From Apoderus coryli (lineage: Eukaryota > Arthropoda > Insecta > Coleoptera > Attelabidae), in assembly GCA_911728435.2 (NCBI GenBank), contig OU452199.1:496001-560000 (forward strand): a stretch of DNA of 64,000 nt, in the 5' to 3' direction. Numbering within the stretch: the stretch's first letter is position 1; each line of letters starts with the position of its first letter. Under the pieces are notes generated by a model. It searched no databases, was not told the origin of the DNA, and saw only the letters and a program-made list of their open reading frames with translations. The position numbers and the translations under genes were made by a program. Positions 23,701 through 38,700 of the stretch are shown here, piece after piece.

Positions 23701-26700
23701 CCGTTAAAGTTGGTGGCAAGTGATTATAAATTTTGCGGCTTTCATAAATGAGAGATCTCCTTGCTAAGGCTGATCGAGGCATAGGTAGGTGTGCGCGCTG
23801 GAGCAATCTTGTAGGATAACGGTGAGCAGAGCGAGCAGACGAAGATATAATCTGCAAGTTTCTATGCAGGAGACATACAGTTTCTAATATAAATAATGAA
23901 GTGAGTGTCAATATTTGATGTTTCTTAAACAGTTCTCTACAACTTGCTCCTACAGCAACCCCACACAGATAGCGGATTGCCCGGATAGGACGCGAGCGAT
24001 GGTGGCTAACGATCGTAAGCATGCCTCTGTTCTTTCTCCTTGGTTTTCATCACTTGTGCAACAAACCTGGTCATAGCCTTCCATTTTTCATCGCTCTCGA
24101 GCATGTTGCTGCACAGGTTGTGAGCATCCAGACGACCACCCACCGTCTCCTCGTATTCATCTCTCTGGAAAGCCCATTTCGGGCACTGGAACAGGGTGTG
24201 CGATACCGTGTCTTGTGATCCACAGTACAGACATGAGTCATCCTCCGTTTTTCGGATCCGTTTCATATACTCGCCAAATTGACTGTGTGCTGTTAATATC
24301 TGCATCACAAAGTAACCGATCTCCCTGTGCCGAGAGTAAATGTCTACCGTCCCGCAGAAGACCGTTCCCAGATACTCTGCCACGCAGCATGCATTCTCTC
24401 GTGAGCCCCGGCCTTTATAACACCCCTATAGATTTCCGTCCTTTCTTGAGCCATAAGTTTAATAAGCGGGACTCCCACTATGACTCCCAGTGCAACACTA
24501 GATGTTGTGCGATACGCGCTGCACACCCTGATCAGCATCTTCCTTTGCTCCGCTTGCAGGATATTGTTGTATCTTTCAACCACTCCACACCGGCGCCCCA
24601 TACAACGTTATGGAGTGACAGACAGAGGACAACAGACGTCTCTTGCTTGCCCTGGGCCCGTTTATATTGGGCATCAGCCTTGCCAACTTCGCGATCGCCT
24701 GCGAAGCCTTCCGCGCAGTCTCTGCAATATGCAGCTGAAAGGTTAACTTACTGTCCAGCCAAACTCCTAGGTATTTCGCTGACGTAGTCGGAATCATCGG
24801 TTACCCTCGACCATAAAGTACAAATCTCGCATTCGTCGTCGCGTCAGCGGATCAATCTCAGTCTTCTGAGGGGTGTTATAATATTTAGTCCATCCTGTCT
24901 AACTCTTTTATTATTGTTATACGTTAGTAGTAGTTAAATGTCATACGTTATGCTGCATTCTAGTTAAATAAAGACTACTCTCATACTATTAATAAGTTTA
25001 CTTTGTTGGACGCCTATCCATTACCAAACATTGAACAATTAATTTTCAAAATATGAAGTCTTTAGTACAATAGATTTAAAATCTGCATATCATCAAATAC
25101 CAATACGCGATGATGACAAACAGTATACTGCTTTTGAAGCTGTAGTTCGTCTTTATCAATTTTGGCTGTGCTGCTTCAGTAAATTATGACCTATTTTTAT
25201 ATCTGTACATAAATCGGATAAAATCTTAATTTTGGTATTGTCATACACATTCGAAAGCATTTCTAATTTAACACAACAAAATCCTTTTATTGTACTAGAA
25301 AAAGACGTAGACGCCATTGCAACAGAACCGGAATCAAGATATATTTTCAGATTATTCTTGTCAGCAATTCCCAGTTAAGATAACTTTCAGAACTTCCTGT
25401 ATCTATAAGCGCGTTGACAGGTATTCCATTTATTTTAGCTTTGACTAATGCGTTGGATAAACATTGAGGAAACAATGGTGAAAGTGATGCAATTATTGAA
25501 GCAGATGTGGACTTGCTCTTGTTTGATTTTGCTTTAAGGCATACTTTAGCAAAATGGCCAATTTTCCTACAATATACACAAATTTCTGTCTTTTGCAGGG
25601 CAAACAGACCGTGAATGCTTCGGATTTCCACAAAAGAAACATAATTGAGAAACAGCTGACGTCGTAGCCTCAAAATTTTTGAAATGTTCGTTGTTGGAAG
25701 TTGCATTTGTGACGAATTTATTATGATTTGATAATATGTAGGTTTCAGAATTCTTTTGTGCTTCTTCTAATATGCCCTGAAGATTGGAAATGATGGCATA
25801 TAATTATGATATAATATATAGACCAGGAAAGTCAAATATTGTCGCAGATGCGCTATCACGAGTCTTTCGAACTTCATCAATCACTTTGTCATCCAGGAAT
25901 AACTAGAATGTTTCACTTTGTTCGTTCTCGAAATTTACCTTATTCAGTAGAAGACGTAAGAACAATGACATCCCATTGTTCTGTGTGTTCCGAAATTAAA
26001 CCGAAATTCTACAAAAATGACAGTTTTCATCTTATAAAAGCAACTTCTCCCTTAGAAAGACTCAATATAGATTTTAAAGGACCTTTGCCGAGTTCAACTA
26101 TTAATAAATATTTACTAACAATAGTTGATGAATATTCGAGATTTCCGTTTGCATACCCGTGTTCAAATATGAGCTCTTCAACGGTTATTTCAACTTTTGG
26201 AATGCCTGCATACATTCATTCTGACAGAGGATCATCTTTCATTTCTGGAGAAATCCTTAATTATCTTCATTCACGAGGCATTGCAACTAGTAGAACAACT
26301 CCATACAATCCTCAAGGAAATGGACAAGCAGAACGCTATAATGGCATAATTTGGAAATCTATTAGCTTAGCTCTAAAATCTAGAAATCTTAAACCTTCAG
26401 ATTGGGAACTAGTTCTCCCAGATGCATTGCATTCTATTCGATCCTTATTGTGCACGTCCACAAACGCAACACCACATGATTATTATTCACTTACCAAAGA
26501 AAATCTACCAATGGAACAGCAATTCCTTCATGGCTCATCAATCCAGGAAAAGTGCTGTTAAGGAATAATGCTCGTCAAAGTAAATACGACCGTATTTACG
26601 TCGCTCGCTGTTACAGTAATTGCCAAGTTATCCGCGTATGCTGTAAGATGCACCCCTTCACTCTATGCCTAAGCTCAACGTAAACACGTTCCTACGCAAC

Positions 26701-29700
26701 AGAACACATATTATTTTAATAGGTACTATAAAAGTTCTCAATCACCACCAGTTTTTTCTGTATATTTATTTAAATATATTCAAGAAAAAGTACAACAATT
26801 TTGAGCAAAATACATGTATTATAGGTACCAACCAATTGACATTAGCTGCTATTTTAGGTTCCGACAAGTTATGTGGAATCCATTATTCGACCGCAAATTG
26901 CTGCAAGTAAATCTGTTCATTTATCTATTGCAGTACCTGATCATATTAGACCTAGAGTCTGTTCTCTACCAGAAAAGGCATTCAATCCACGTTTAAGTGA
27001 CGATTTGTACCGTCTCCGCACGTTCAGCATAACAAATAAAGGTGGCGTTGTCAATTGCGGTGATTCGATAATCAATCGTCGATCTAGATCGAACACGAGT
27101 GTCAATTCAACTACGAGCAAGTAAGGCTTGATGTTTATTGTACATAAAATAATTGATGAATAATTGTGATTTGTTGTTTGCTTAGAGCCAGCAATGTCTC
27201 AGGTGAGCGATCACCTTTTGATGGTTCCTGCTGCGGTTCAGGATACCACACAGTGGAGTCATCACCAATTGGTTCACCGGAAGAGATGGAGATACCGAAA
27301 TATCGTGTGGTGATGCTGGGTGATTCTGGAGTTGGGAAGACTGCGTTAGTTTCACAATTTATGACATCGGAGTATATGAATACGTACGATGCTAGTTTAG
27401 GTAAATATTTTATTTATGCACCATAAGATTTCTGGACAGGACACTTGGATAAATGATGATGTGTTTGTTTGCATACAAATTGTTAAATTTTGAACTTCAT
27501 TTCTTCGTCACAATTTTATTTTCGGCTGTTTGTACTAAAAAGGATAATATCAGAAACTTGATTGCTTACTTGTCAAATTATCGAGCTGTTTATTGACCTT
27601 CACGTGATTCATCATTCACTGATGTACGGCCACGACGAACTTCTGTAAACGAATAGTCTTCTGACTTATCTGATGATTCTCCACTCCAAACCGAAGCGAT
27701 TTAGTGCGTCCCATGACAACCTTCAAAAGTAATTTCGGTTTTTTTTTAAAACTTCCTGTCAAAACTCTGAAATTTGCTATATAAAATTATGCTTAATAAT
27801 ATTAAGCCATGTTAATGTTAGAACACAGTCCTCATATCTTTCTTCGTAGCTGTTGTATAACCGTATCTAGTTCTAAAGCATGTTCAATGCTCTCTTCAAA
27901 ACCTTCGACACAATTGATTCTTCTTCTTACGACGCCGTCTCCCTACGAAGGTTGGCGATCCAAATGGCTATTGTCGCACGAGAAACGGCAGCTCTGAAAA
28001 TTTGCGTAAATCTCTCAACCATGAATTCTGTCTACGGCCGACCGACCGTTTTCCTTCGATCTTCCCCTCTATTATCAGGCGGAGAATCTCATATCGCTCG
28101 CCCCTCATGATATGTCCCAGGTATTGCAGCTTTCTCTCCTTGATTGTCGTGAGGAGTTCTTTATGTTTACCCATTTGCTGTAGGACCTCTATATTTCCAT
28201 CTATTATCAGTAATTATAGACCAATCTCGATCCTCTCTAATTTCTCAAAGGTGCTTGAGATCGTCATTTATAAAAAGGTGTATCCACAGATTCAAAATAG
28301 ATTTTCGAATAAACAACATGGCTTTTTGAACGGGCGATCGTGTACAACTAATTTTGCCGTGTTCTCCGAGATTGTCTGTTCCGCTATGGATCGTCTACAA
28401 CAGGTGGATGTGGTTTACACTGATTTTCGGAAGGCGTTTGATCGTATGGATCACTATCTGCTATTGAGGAAATTGAGAGATTTCGGTTTTTCTGAGCGGA
28501 TGATACGATTTGTTCGCTCATATCTTCTTGGTCGATCTCAGTTTGTGGAGTACGAGGGTTTTAAGTCATCTACTTTTTCTTCTTCTTCGGGCGTGCCGCA
28601 GGGTTCCAACCTTGGACCCTTGCTGTTTAATGTGTTTATTAACGACCTTCTTGAGACCTTCACTGGTGACAGCCTCGCTTGACTTGAAGGTTTTTCTGCG
28701 TGTTGTCTCATATGAAGATTGTGAATTCCTACAGACCAATTTAAAGATCCTCTGCGATTGGTGTATCAGTAACCGTTTAATGCTCAATGTCTCAAAGTGT
28801 AAGGTAGTCAGTTTCTCTAGACTTAAGAGCCCGTTGAACTTCAATTATTGCTTAAACGGTGTTTCCTTAGAAAGATTGATTGAGATTAGGGACCTGGGCG
28901 TCATTTTCGATCGAGGGTTTACCTTCGTGCCGCAAATTTTGAGCGTTGTTTCTGGTGCTAATCGTGTACTGGGTTGCATTATTCGAAATTGTCGTCAGTT
29001 TAATGATATTTTCACAATGAAGGTGCTATATTATGCATTCGTTAGGACAAAGTTGGAATTTGGTTCAGTTGTGTGGAGCCCCATATATGAAGTCCATATT
29101 CGATCTCTGGAATCCGTCCAGAGACGCTTTCTCAAGTATCTGGTTTTCAGAGCGGATAATGTTTATCCACCGAGAGGAAGTGACCACGCCGCCATGCTTC
29201 TGCGTTTCGAGATTCTCTCCCTCGAGTTGCGAAGAATTTTATGCGGAATTAAGATCTTGTATAAGATTTTACACGGTGCAGTGGACTGTCCAGATCTTTT
29301 CCAGGGGATAAGATTTCGTGTGCCCCGCCTAGAAGCCAGGCATGTTGCCCCGTTCACCATCGGTCCTTCCAGGACCAATGTATTGTCGCAAAGTCCGATA
29401 TACTTCATGTGTGATTTCTTTAATCGGCATTGTGGTCACCTGGACATTAACTTTTCGTCTCTGTCTGAAGTCACCAATAGCCTTCTTAATGGGTGATGAT
29501 CGAGGGTTCTCAGGGGATGAATTGCGCTATAACATGGTAACATCTTTTTAGTCTGCAATTGTAAGTAGGTTTTATTATTTATTATTAATTATTATTGTTT
29601 TATTATTTATCGTTATTATTTTATTATTTGTTATTACCTATATTGTGTTTATTATTTACATTATATCAATATTGTTTCTTTTATTTTTATTTATATATAA

Positions 29701-32700
29701 AGTGTTATTTTGTGTTATGTGCTTTAGATTTTCCTGTAAATGGGTGTGACCTGTAGGAAATAAATGCTATTATTATTATTATTATATTTGTCTTATGTTC
29801 CGTCCAGAACAGAACAGGAAAGAAGCGAAGTATTCTGGTCCGGAGTTCCAGGCTGAGGTTTCGGTTTACCAGAAGTGTCCTCATGCTGTTCAGAGTTTTC
29901 CGCGCTTGTTCAATTCTTGATCTGATTTCGAGTTTTGGATTGCATTGCTGGTTGACGAGCGTGCCCAGGTATCTTAGAGATGAAACCTGTTCAATAATCT
30001 CTCCATGGAGTCTTAGGTTGGCGTTTCTCTGTGCTTTTGATAATATCAATGGTTTGGTTTTGGACGTGTTCATATAAAGGCCATAAGAGATTGAAGTTCT
30101 GCTAGGCTACCGGCTAGTACCACAGATTATTTATTATGTTTCCGTTGATCTTCATGCCTGCAGTTGTATTCTCGAGAGCTTAGTTGAACACCGCCTCAGA
30201 GTAGAGGTTAAACAGCAAGGAAGACAATACACATCCTTGTCGCACGCCTCTTCTTATTTCTATCTCCTCTGATGTGGACCCTTTGATTTCGATTGTTGCT
30301 GCCAGTAAAGTCCGGTTATGATCTTTAGATCTTGTGCGTCGATCCCCGTAGATTTCAGGATGTTGATCATTTTTTGATGTGACACACAGTCAAAAGCTTT
30401 TTTATAGTCAATAAAGCATTCATGTCTCTACATCTCTGAGTCACTATATTCAAAGAGAAAAGAGCTTCTCGGGTTCCCATTCCGTTTCTAAAGCCACATT
30501 GCAAACGATCAACCAGATTCTCACACTTTTTGTATATACGTGTATGTATGATCCGTAAGAATATCTTCAAGGTGTGGGACATCAAACTAATCATGCGGTA
30601 TTCGTCACATTGTGATGAATTGTTCTTCTTTGGCAGAGTGACAAAAGTGGATTTCAGCCAGTTCGAGGGTATTTTGATTGATTAAGTTATCCTATTCATT
30701 TTGAATCTGCGGTCGTATACCATGATTTTATTATTTTACTTTCCCGCACAGGGAAATTATTGTAAACGCGCTAAAAGATTAAGACGTATGTAACCATTTT
30801 GAAGTTCCTTGCGACGGTTCTTTTCTATTTTAGTAGTTGCACGAGTAACATCAATAGGCTGCGACGTCCTGAACGTGGAGTGTCATCAGTGTTCGTAAGA
30901 TAAATGGATTATTCCCGAAAAAAGTCTTTCTTAAGTGTCTAAACCAACTGTTTACGATTGAATATAATGGAAAAGTGTGTTTGATGTTTGGATCGACTTT
31001 TGAAAATTTGAAACGGGTGCTTGAATTTCGAAAATGTTTTTATTTTGTGCTCAAATTTTTTTCTTAGTCCGGAGGCCCTGTATATCACAATATTTAAAAA
31101 AATCTTCTTGAAAATGCAATTTTGTTGTTGACGTATCGATGCAAACTTCCTCAATTTAAAGTTTGCTGTATAGGATAACTTTTTTAATACCATCAACTTC
31201 TTTATTGACTTTCTGGAAATATTGATCAACTTCATATTTATTGAACTCGAATACAACTTAAGATTGTTAATAATTTAAATAAAATCCTTCGAAATATGCC
31301 GTTCAACTTTGTTTATTTTATACCAACTTTAACGGGTGTCGTGATTAACTTTAAAGTTTATAATGAAATTCATTCAGACGTGGTGAAACAAACTGAAATT
31401 AACTTGTAATAATTGTCTTTGGTATATTACAAGGGAAACTATTTATGATTGGAGCCTTCGCAATACTTATTAGGTATTCGTCTTGGAGTGAACTACGACG
31501 CCAAGGTTTCTGACCTTCCTCTGAAAATTAGTGACTGTATCATCTATCCTTAAAGAGTTGCTGTACATATTCAAAAATGAAAGCTAATCGGCCTTGCGGC
31601 CAAACAATATTGCAACAGACTTTCCTGCATTTAACCTAAGACAATGACTCTCAGCAAACTGCGTAAATGAATTTAAGTCGCAGTTGATCTGCGCGAGAGC
31701 AGTTGAAGAGTCCTTTAATGGAAATGCCAAATACAACTGAACGTCATCCGCAAAGTAATGTTGCTTACAATATGACACAGCTCTAGGTGAGTTTGAGACA
31801 TAAATACTAAACAACAGTGGATCAAGAATTGATCCCTGACGAACACCCCTGGTTAAGGACAAGTAATTGGAGATTTTGCCGTTATAGATAACTGCTTGTG
31901 TTCTTTGATTAAGATAATCTTTAAATAGCTCAGTTGCACTTGGCGTCAGACCAATATAGTGCAAGATCGATAAGAGAAGATTATGGCTGAGAGTATCAAA
32001 AGCCTTTGAAAAATCCAGGAGTGTTAATATAGTTAACTTTTTATCATCTATTGATCTAAAACTATTATCCGTAATATCAGTTAAAGCCGGCGCACAATCA
32101 TATCCAGGCCTGAAACCGGATTGCGTTGCGGGTAAAATAGAATTTCTCTCAATATGCTCTCGAAGCTAAATGGGAGCAAGTAAGGAATAAAAAGTTTGAT
32201 TGTGTTAATATTGATTCCATTAACACCCACAGCTTTGGTTTTGATATTGGCAATAATGTTTAAGAAGGTTATCTCAGACACCACCGAAAATTGAAATTTT
32301 GAGAACAGATTGGTCGTATTGGACTCGTAATAACGCAGCACATCACCATCTGGACTCAAATTAGGAATAGAATCTAAAAAATAATTATTAATGTCGTCCA
32401 CATCATCTATTGAATTGGCTAATACAGTACCAGATTTCCTATTGATGTTTAGTAGTTTCATTAATGATTTCCATATTTGTTTTTGATCATTATTTCACTA
32501 AAAAAGCATTTCTTTTCTCTTTTAACAGCAACCGTAAACATGTTTCTAAGAGATTTATAATTTTCGTGTTTCTTTTCATAATCATCTTAGACAACACAGC
32601 TGATTTTTTCGGTACTTTCACACAATATTTAAAATTAATACTGTATACGCGTTCAATAAACCGTAAAGCTTAAAAGACACGACTCAACGAGAAGATTCGT

Positions 32701-35700
32701 ACCCTTCGTCGCTTCCAGAACTCAGAGTTTACTTTGCCGAAGTTGGAGAGAAGACCCAAAAAAAGTGAGTTTTGTGGTAAGAGAACTTGGCGGAGCTTTT
32801 GGAGACATGTCCTCCAAATCGAGCAATTCATGCTCCGAGATGCTAAGTCAACCACAAGCCAACATAGCTGCTCGGAAGTAGTGCCGAGACCAAATCTTAA
32901 ATATTATTACAATTGGATTATCAAGACAGCAGTGTATCGATCGTTTAGTGATGAAGCCCCACCGCTTGCCAATGTGAAACGCTTGTATAATGAGTCATTC
33001 TCTAATTTACAAAATTCGTCCAGAAGCAATTGGCACCCAATTATTTATTTTTGTTCCCATCAATATCAACAATAAATGGATTGGACAATAATAGCCATGT
33101 TATGATGGAGGTGTTTAGAGCAGATTGGAGAAAATGTTTACGACAAATGGTTCCAATTAAAAATTACTGTGTTTTGATCATTAGGCTAAAAATATAAATA
33201 TTGGCCCTCGTACTTACCTATGATTACATTTCGTTAACTTGCAAAACGCTAGAACTAGCAAACGGCAGAAGTACAGTAATGAACGTTAAGCGTTTAAGGA
33301 TAATGATCGTTACCCTGTTTGTGTAGGCACGTATAATGAAATTCACACCTGCAGTCAGTGTTGCAAAACTTTCTAACTCCACCAAAGTTGTTGTTTCTAG
33401 TTTGATGTTCGCTGCATTTTAAGCGTTTAGATTTTTATAGTCTCAGAATTGGCTACTTATTTGACAAATCAAGACAAGGTTACGTGAAGGAAATCAGCGT
33501 TTCAAGTGATAGATCATTTTTTATGTTGCCCATCTCGGAGTTTGAGGTCCTGGAGACTATTCGCCACTTAAAAAACTCGGGCAGTGTTGATATGTTTGAC
33601 TGCAGCAGTTTCTTTGTGAAGGAATATGCACAGATCTTAGTGCACATCTTCAATTTATGTTTGTGCGGCGGCATTTTCCCTGAGCCATTCAAGTTGACTA
33701 GAGTTATCCCTGTATTTAAAAAGGGTAACATCGATAATGCTTCTGATTACCGACCGATTTCTATAGTTCCTATATTTGGAAAAATTTTTGAGATTATATT
33801 AAAACAAAATGTAACTTCTTTTTTGGAAGCGAATAACCTTTTGTGTCCTGGACAGTTTGGTTTCAGGGGTGGTCGGTCGAAGTTCAGGCGGTGGCTCGTG
33901 TGGTGTCTGACATAGTCGAGGGCCTGGAGAGATGTGAATTTATTAATCTCACCTTATGTGATCTGAGCAAGGCCTTTCACTGTGTGTCTCATGAAGTTCT
34001 TCTGACCAAGCTTTCTCGATATGGTGTGCGGGGACTCTCGTTTCAGCTGCTGCGGTCGTACCTGACTGGCAGATGACAGAGAGTGGCTCTTCGGTCGGAG
34101 CTGTCTGAGGTGAGAGTATTAACGAGTGGAATGCCCCAGGGCTCTGTGTTGGGTCCGTTGCTCTTTGTCGTTTATATTAACGACCTATATAGTTATTTGA
34201 ATCCTGGAAGGGTCACTCTTTATGCTAATGATACCTCTTTGGTGTGTTATGGGAGCAGTGTTTCATAGCGCGAAGGTCGTGCGGGGCACCTTGAGGGAAT
34301 TGCGAATGGCTGGTTCACTAGTAATCTGCTGGAACTAAATATTGATAAGACCCAGAGACTTACATTTTCTAGTGCTAGTGGTCATGCTCGGGGACGAACA
34401 GCCAACTTATTGGGGATTATTGTTGATGATGCGCTTTGCTGGGCGTCGCACGTTGATTTTCTCAGGGGTAAGTTGTCTTTTAGTATTTACGTTATTAGGA
34501 GGCTCAAACATTGTCTGAGTCAGCAGGCTCTGAGAACTGTTTATTTCTCACTGTTCCATTCTCATATTTCTTATGGAGTGAGTCTCTGGGGTAACTTGTC
34601 ATCGGCTATGCAAATATTTAGAGTGCAAAAAAAGGTGGTTCGCATTGCAAGCCCATTTTCAAATCTTTCAATATAATGCCTCTCCCGTCTTTATATATAT
34701 ATTATCAACTGCTTGAGATTCACAGATGTAAGCCCGATTTGTGTATTAACTCAACTTGTCATGTCATGCGGACTTGGTACGGGCTCGGCGATGGAGATTG
34801 ACTAAGTCTGCAAAGAATTCCCTACAGATTCGGTTATATAATGCACTTCCTCGTAGGGTCCGGGAGTACAGTTCAGAAATGTTCAAATGAACTATAAAAT
34901 CATACTTGCTAAAGCATGTTTTTTATTCTGTGGAAGAATATTCCCAGGAAGTTGTATATTTTAGCAATTAGTCGCTTTTAATTTGTTTGTACCTATGTTA
35001 CTTACACTTTCATGTTTTTTTGTTGTATAGATATAGTTTTTGTATTTTGTCGTACTGCAATTGTTTTGTACAAAACGTAGTCAAATAGATCGTTTTCATT
35101 ATTTTTGTAAATTTGGCTGTATCTGGTTGCCTCTTCGTCAAAAGTTACCTTACAAATTTCATTGGATGTATGGGGCAAAAGAAACCGTTTTTAGCTCGAA
35201 ATGAGTAGAGTTGTCCCTTTTGTCCAAGTATGGCTGTCCTAAATTCTAATTCAATACTGATTAAATCATTTTCAGATGACGAATTCGGTGAAAGAACTGT
35301 TTCAATTTTATTGGATGGTGAGGAGTCTGAAATGATTTTCATCGACCATCCATCCTCGGAGATGTCGGTAAGTCCAGAGCAATTTTTTTTCTAGCTTTAA
35401 TCACATATGGTTTTGTTTTATTTTTATTAGGCAGAAAATTCGTTAAGCACTTATGAACCTCACGCATGCGTTGTAGTTTATTCTGTTGTGGCACGAAGTA
35501 GTTTCCAAACGGCTGAAGATATTTTAAACTATCTGTGGCGAGAACGGTATACGCAGGAAAAAAGTGTTATCGTTGTGGGAAATAAGGCTGATTTGGCTCG
35601 GTCGAGAGCTATCACACAGAACGGTGAGGTTTCCAAATTATTTTTATATTAACAAATTTCAAATATCTTTCAGTCATAAATTGTACATTTCTGTACATAG

Positions 35701-38700
35701 ACATGTCAATATGTAAACAATAATGTTTAAAATAAAAACACTCATAACAACATTCAGAGAAAAAAAAAATTAAGTAAATAAACAACAAATAAACAAACAA
35801 ATGAACAATTACAATCGCTAAAAAAAAACTACCGTCTATTAGTATCAACAAACTCTTGAAAGCTGTAGAACACGTTATCAATCAAATACAGCTTTAATTT
35901 TATTTTAAATTGTGTCTCAGTTAGGCAACCCTTGACGTCCTCGGGCAGGAGATTATAACATTGGTAGCCCGTGTATTTTAGTGACTTTTTGTAAAATTCG
36001 TGTTTGGGACGAGTCAAGCACAATCGGTTCCTTCCCCTAGTGGAATACTCGTGGTTGTCTCCACACGTACGCGCGCCATCTTTATTTTTGTAAATATGAC
36101 AGAGCGTTTTATATAATATGTAAATAGATGGGACTGTGAGCAAACGATTTTGTTTAAAAGCGTCCCTACAAGTACCCCTAAAAGGAATATTAAAAATGCA
36201 ACGCACTGCTCGTTTTTGTAGTATAAAAACTCTGTCAATCATACTAGACCTGCCCCAGACCACTATACCATACGCAATTGCTGAATAGATCAATGCATAA
36301 TATATTGAAAGTAAGACATGCACGTTCATGCAAGTCTTCAGCGAATTAATAATATATAAAGACGTATTAAATTTTAACAAAGGTGGTTTTGGTTGGTTTT
36401 TAAGTACAGGGTAGGGTTTTTTTTGGTTTGGGTTGGGTTGGGTTTTTTTTGGTTTGGTTGGGATTTTTTTTGGTTTGGTTGGGTTTTTTTTTGGTTTGGT
36501 TGGGATTTTTTTTGGTTTGGTTGGGATTTTTTTTGGTTTGGTTTGGGTTTTTTTTGGTTTGGTTTTGGTTGGTTTTTAAGTACAGGGTAGGGTTTTGGTT
36601 TGGTTTGGGTTGGGTTTTTTTTGGTTTGGTTGGGATTTTTTTTTGGTATGGTTTGGGTTTTTTTTGGTTTGGTTTGGGTTTTTTTTGGTTTGGTTTTTTT
36701 GGTTTTGGTTGGTTTTTAAGTACAGGGTAGGGTTTTGGTTGGTTTTTAAGTACAGGGTAGGGTTTTGGTTTGGGTTGGTTTGGTTTGGGTTGGGTTGGGT
36801 TTTTTTTGGTTTGGTTGGGATTTTTTTGGTTTGGTTGGGATTTTTTTTGGTTTGGTTTGGGTTTTTTTTGGTTTGGTTTTTTTGGTTTTGGTTGGTTTTT
36901 AAGTACAGGGTAGGGTTTTTTTTTTTGGTTTGGGTTGGGTTGGGTTTTTTTTTGGTTTGGTTGGGATTTTTTTTGGTTTGGTTGGGTTTTTTTTTGGTTT
37001 GGTTGGGATTTTTTTTGGTTTGGTTGGGATTTTTTTTGGTTTGGTTTGGGTTTTTTTTGGTTTGTTTTTGGTTGGTTTTTAAGTACAGGGTAGGGTTTTT
37101 TTGGTTTTTGTTGGTTTTTAAGTACAGGGTAGGGTTTTTTTTGGTTTGGGTTGGGTTGGGTTGGGTTTTTTTTTGGTTTGGTTGGGATTTTTTTTGGTTT
37201 GGTTTGGGTTTTTTTGGTTTGGTTTTGGTTTTTTTTGGTTTGGTTTGGATTTTTTTTGGTTTGGTTTTTTTCGGTTTTGGTTGGTTTTTAAGTACAGGGT
37301 AGGGTTTTGGTTGGTTTTTAAGTACAGGGTAGGGTTTTTTTTGGTTTGGTTTTTTTGGTTTTGGTTGGTTTTTAAGTACAGGGTAGGGTTTTTTGGTTTT
37401 GGTTGGTTTTTAAGTACAGGGTAGGGTTTTGGTTGGTTTTTAAGTACACGGTAGGGTTTTTTTTGGTTTGGTTTGGGTTGGGTTGGGTTTTTTTTGGTTT
37501 GGTTGGGATTTTTTTTGGTTTGGTTGGGTTTTTTTTTGGTTTGGTTGGGATATATGCGTTATATGCGTTACCCAGCTGAAATCCGGATCAACAAAAACTC
37601 GTAGCAGTTTAGCAGAATCTGATAGAGGAAGATGGATATGATCAAAGTTTATGTTGAGATCCAATGTTCTGTACTTATTAAAGTGTATAGCAACTGTTTT
37701 GTCAAAGTTGATCATCAGCCTGTTACTCCGACACCACATTCGAAACTCATCGAGCGTGACATTTATCTTATGTTTTAGAATGTCAGGATCCCTGTCAGAT
37801 AATAAAAGAGTGGTGTCATCAGCATACATGTACTGAAAACCGTGTGTGATATTTCCAGGACGATCGTTAATATAAAGTAAAAATAGCAATGGGCCCAGTA
37901 TACTTCCCTGAGGAGTGCCCAGATCAACATTTAAGAACTCTGATACAACAGATTCAATTTTAACCGCGATTTTTCGGTCCTTCAAATAAGAATGTATCCA
38001 CTGATTGATCGGTGCGCGTATGCCAACTTCTTCTAATTTTTGGCATAGAAAGTCTCTATCAACAACGTCAAATGCGCTGGACAAATCGAATAAAAGAGCC
38101 ACTACATGGGAGCCGTTATCAATCAGATCATGAACCTGTTGAACAAATTCGACGGTGCAGGTTTCAGTGGAAAAACCTTGTCTAAATCCATGCTGACAAC
38201 CGCTTAACACATCACACTGGCTTAAAAATTCTAAAATTCTCTCGGCCACAAGCTTCTCGATCACCTTCGACACAGTGCTTATTAAAGCTATTGGCCTAAA
38301 ATTTGCGATGGCTTTCTGGTCACCCTTTTTATGTAATGGGATGATAGCGGACCTCTTCAGTTGCTCCGGAAATCTCCCATGATGTACAGACATACTTGAC
38401 AACTCCGCTATTATGGGACAGAACACGTGAGAAGATTCCTTTAATACCTTTATTGGAATACTGTCTATACCTGTAGGTTTTTTATTAGGGAATTTAGATA
38501 GGACTCTTGCAACGTCCTCCGCTGAAATTATTTTTTCGAAGACCTTAAAGGAAACGCCACATCAAAGCTCCATTCAAGTCTTTGCCAAAATCTCTCGAAT
38601 GCGCCATCAAAAGTCATGCCGGACAGACCATTAACATTATATATATTTTCGTAAATGCAAAGAACAAAGTAGGAAATAGAGGATTATATACTTATTTAAT

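Noticed and set aside
30939..31256. 105-codon minus-strand frame
   Set aside because: AT-driven composition, no motif and no neighbouring element signature.
36393..37424. Long open frames coding for Phe/Trp/Gly repeats (up to 235 codons)
   Set aside because: They are open in several frames only because the GT-rich minisatellite has no stop codons. There is no start context, splice signal or known protein.
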